Below are positions 61,801 through 64,000 of a stretch of 64,000 nt of DNA, one piece after another. Origin of the DNA: Diplonema papillatum (taxonomy: Eukaryota > Euglenozoa > Diplonemea > Diplonemida > Diplonemidae). Location: assembly GCA_030068145.1 (NCBI GenBank), contig JAPJBO010000239.1:203378-267377 (forward strand). Direction: 5' to 3'. Numbering within the stretch: the first letter of the stretch is position 1; each line of letters starts with the position of its first letter. Both the position numbers and the translations under genes were made by a program. The notes under the pieces are model-generated. The model was not told the DNA's origin and made no database searches. It saw nothing but the letters and a program-made list of their open reading frames with translations.

Positions 61801-62523
61801 ATGGACATGAATAGGGGCGGAGAGTTCCCGGATGAAGGTATGAATTTCCTATTCGCCAACACCCAGGTCTTTCGTTTTCCTCAGCTATATATTTCAGTTT
61901 TGTTCAAAAGACCCCACAAAAATACAGGAGATCTCCGTATGGCTGAATTCTTGGAGGGCGAGCAGCTTGAAGAAGACTTGAAGCTAGATGGCAACAATGA
62001 TTGGGAGGATGGATGGCCCAGTTCCCCTGATTATGATAGCCCACCAGAACTCCCACCTGAGACAATCCAGCCAAGAGAGAATGTTATGCCAGTCCGCTTT
62101 CGGTGTTCCTATGAAGAGTGTGATTGGACGTTCGGAAAAAAGACCGAGTGCAAGAAACATGAGAAGATTTGTTTCCATAACCCGGGTTCAACGGATTTTA
62201 TGATTTGCAAGTTCTGCAGAACTGTTATCAGGAGGAAGAATATAGAGAGGCATATGGAAACAATGGCTTGCAGGAGGCATTGCAAGGTATGCATGAAAAA
62301 AAAAAAGACCCTCGAAATTGCCAACGCATGTTGCAAAAGGGCGAAGAGAAAGAGGAGGAACAGCATTCACGATGGAAGCGCTAAAAAAGCAAACAACCCC
62401 GACGATGGAGCAACTCACCCTGACAATGTGCGTTGCCATCGCTGCTTCAACCTGTTTAACATAGCAGATTATGAATGTTGGCATGACGAGTACTGTTCAT
62501 ACCTGTACAGACCATTGGTTTAG
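61801..62523 (+). CDS. Putative zinc-finger protein with three C2HC modules
   Basis: Exons 61801-61837 and 61928-62523 give 210 residues; the 90-base intron (GTATGA...ACAG) contains no in-frame stop and keeps frame, so a 240-residue retained form is possible. The intron is phase 1 within a glycine codon, as in the upstream gene, and the second exon starts DLRMAEFLEGE. Three cysteine/histidine modules are visible: C-x4-C-x12-H-x3-C (CSYEEC start), C-x2-C-x11-H-x5-C (CKFC start) and C-x2-C-x12-H-x3-C (CHRC start). A basic KKKK/KRKRR stretch between the second and third could be a nuclear signal. Probably nucleic-acid or protein binding; family unknown. Confidence 0.65.
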   Translation: MDMNRGGEFPDEGMNFLFANTQVFRFPQLYISVLFKRPHKNTGDLRMAEFLEGEQLEEDLKLDGNNDWEDGWPSSPDYDSPPELPPETIQPRENVMPVRFRCSYEECDWTFGKKTECKKHEKICFHNPGSTDFMICKFCRTVIRRKNIERHMETMACRRHCKVCMKKKKTLEIANACCKRAKRKRRNSIHDGSAKKANNPDDGATHPDNVRCHRCFNLFNIADYECWHDEYCSYLYRPLV

Positions 62524-62934
62524 GATTGCCTTGAATGCTAGCCGGCCCCATTTGTTTTCCCAAGCGTTTCTCTCCTATCATCTTGATGGAAATTCCATTC
62601 TTCCCAGCCATACGAATTTATCCTTTATCAGTGCGTTCTTCTTTCCATTTGATTGCTGCAACAGTGCTCGCTCGCATGCAGAACATGTTCCAGAATTGGT
62701 GTTAAGGAAAACAGGGCCAATAAGCAAGGGCGGAGACAACACCAAACCCAACTTGACTGCACTCTGGGGCCCTCTGGGGCAGGACTTAGGCCATATGTGG
62801 TTCAGAATGGGATGCCTACAGCTGAACTGGGTTCAGATCACCATTCTTGGCTCATTTTGTATGTGGGTCTATTGTCTAGGACCCAAGAAGGCTGTGGATT
62901 GTTTGCTGGCAGGTGTTGGGGCCACAAAAGCTGA
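62524..62934. other. Spacer before the last satellite
   Basis: No supported gene; presumed 3' region of the zinc-finger gene. Confidence 0.4.
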
Positions 62935-63700
62935 GTGGGACGTTTGAATCATTATATGGGCCGTCGACTGTCCGAATCCAAGAACCGACACCTGATTTGG
63001 ATCCAGATGTCAAACCCAGACTCATTTTGTATGTGGGTTTCTTCGTATAGCCCAGGGGGCGCGTGTGGGTTTCTCGAAAGAAGGTTCCAAGGGCCCCCGG
63101 GACCATGAATCACTGTACTGTATGCTGTGGGGCGTTCGAATCATTTTACGGTCCGTCAACTGTCCAAATCCAGAAACCAACACCTTATCTGGATCCAGAT
63201 GTCAAATCCAGACTCACCTGGTATGTGGGCTTCCGTGTATAGCCCAAGGGACGCGTGTGGGTTTCTCAAAAGAAGGTTCCAAGGGCTCCAAGGCCATGAA
63301 TCACTGTACTGTGTGCTGTGGGACGTTTGAATCATTATACGGACCTTCGACTGTCCAAATCCAGAAACCCACACCTTATCTGGATCCAGATGTCAAGTCC
63401 GGACTCACTTGGCATGTGGGTTCCCGTGTATAGCCCAAGGAACGTGTGTGGGTTCCTCAAAAGAAGGTTCCAAGGACCCCAAGGCCATGAATCACTGTAC
63501 CGTGTGCTGTGGGACGTTTGAATCATTATACGGGCTTTCGACGGTCCAAATCCAAAAACCCACACCTGATTTGGATTCAGATGTCAGATCTGGACTCATT
63601 TAGTATGTGGGTTCCTGTGTATAGCTCAACGAACGCGTGTGAGTTTCTCAAAAGAAGGTTCCAAGGACCCCAAGCCAGCAAACCCATTCTTGATTCGGCC
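62935..63700. repeat. 191-bp tandem repeat, four copies
   Basis: GGGACGTTTGAATCATTATA or a variant occurs at 62937, 63130, 63321 and 63512. Other anchors are TCTGGATCCAGATGTCAA and AGAAGGTTCCAAGG. Unrelated in sequence to the 190-bp satellite at 55.7 kb. Confidence 0.95.
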
Positions 63701-63703
63701 TGT

Positions 63704-64000
63704 GATTGATAATGAATCCCCTCCCAAAATTCCTGGTGAAAATGGCTTGGGGAAAGAATGTTGAAGCATTCTGGAGGCCGAAAAACTGTCAAAACGTTAA
63801 ACCCACATATGGGATGAATCAAGATCGAAGATCTGGTTTCATTGGTGGCATAATTTTCTGGGTTTGGAGGGTTTTTAAAAAAATTAAGACGTGGTACCAA
63901 AAAAGTCCGCAAAGGGTAGGGGGTGGGGTTGATTCAACGAAGGATTGATGATGAATGCCCTCCCAAAATTCCTGGTGAAAATGGCTTGGGGAAGGAATGT
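63704..64000. repeat. 240-bp duplication, second copy cut by window end
   Basis: GATTGATAATGAATCCCCTC at 63704 recurs as GATTGATGATGAATGCCCTC at 63943, and both continue CCAAAATTCCTGGTGAAAAT. Confidence 0.85.

Overview
This is nuclear DNA of a microbial eukaryote with a repeat-rich genome. The evidence is GT-AG introns with a recurring GTATGY-type donor, GC-rich coding exons with long Gln, Asn, His and Pro runs, a spliceosomal protein gene (SF3A2/PRP11), two type I metacaspases (a family of plants, algae, fungi and protists, absent from animals) and a fragment of 18S rRNA. Nothing looks bacterial or viral. I cannot name the lineage from this window; an alga or other protist is my inference.

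Layout. 1-5.6 kb: the 3' part of a seven-exon gene for a coiled-coil, Gln/Pro-rich, prion-like protein whose exon phases all agree. 5.6-11 kb: non-coding DNA with a 12-bp minisatellite, pyrimidine-rich DNA and a degenerate 5' 18S fragment. 11.0-14.1 kb: an intronless charged, probably helical protein. 15.0-22.0 kb: a giant low-complexity protein with about 82 asparagines in one run; its last small exon appears to end in a CAAX prenylation box. 25.1-26.9 kb: an intronless divergent protein-kinase-fold protein. 28.9-32.4 kb: a nested mobile-element complex. The outer element has inverted ends made of tandem subrepeats and an 8-bp target duplication. The inner one carries palindromes and a truncated gene resembling tyrosine-recombinase/Crypton N-terminal domains. 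32.4-38.3 kb: no convincing gene. 39-40.9 kb: a 1.1-kb CCAATA hexamer array running into SF3A2. 42.0-46.6 kb: two tandem metacaspases. 46.9-59.65 kb: a large satellite block of several tandem arrays, many with a 190-195-bp period, plus CAG-rich, 16-bp and 8-bp arrays. 60-62.5 kb: two neighbouring genes, one acidic and one zinc-finger, joined by a shared phase-1 exon pattern. 62.9-64 kb: another 191-bp array and the start of a further duplication.

The genes do not form an obvious pathway. Clear housekeeping or known-family genes are SF3A2 (U2 snRNP pre-mRNA splicing) and the metacaspases (Arg/Lys-specific cysteine proteases). The rest are family-level or unknown. The most unusual material is the nested element at 29.2-32.4 kb, the CAAX-tailed poly-Asn protein, the divergent kinase fold, and several arrays of different sequence sharing a near-nucleosomal period. 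All statements come from reading the sequence; no alignments or database searches were run.
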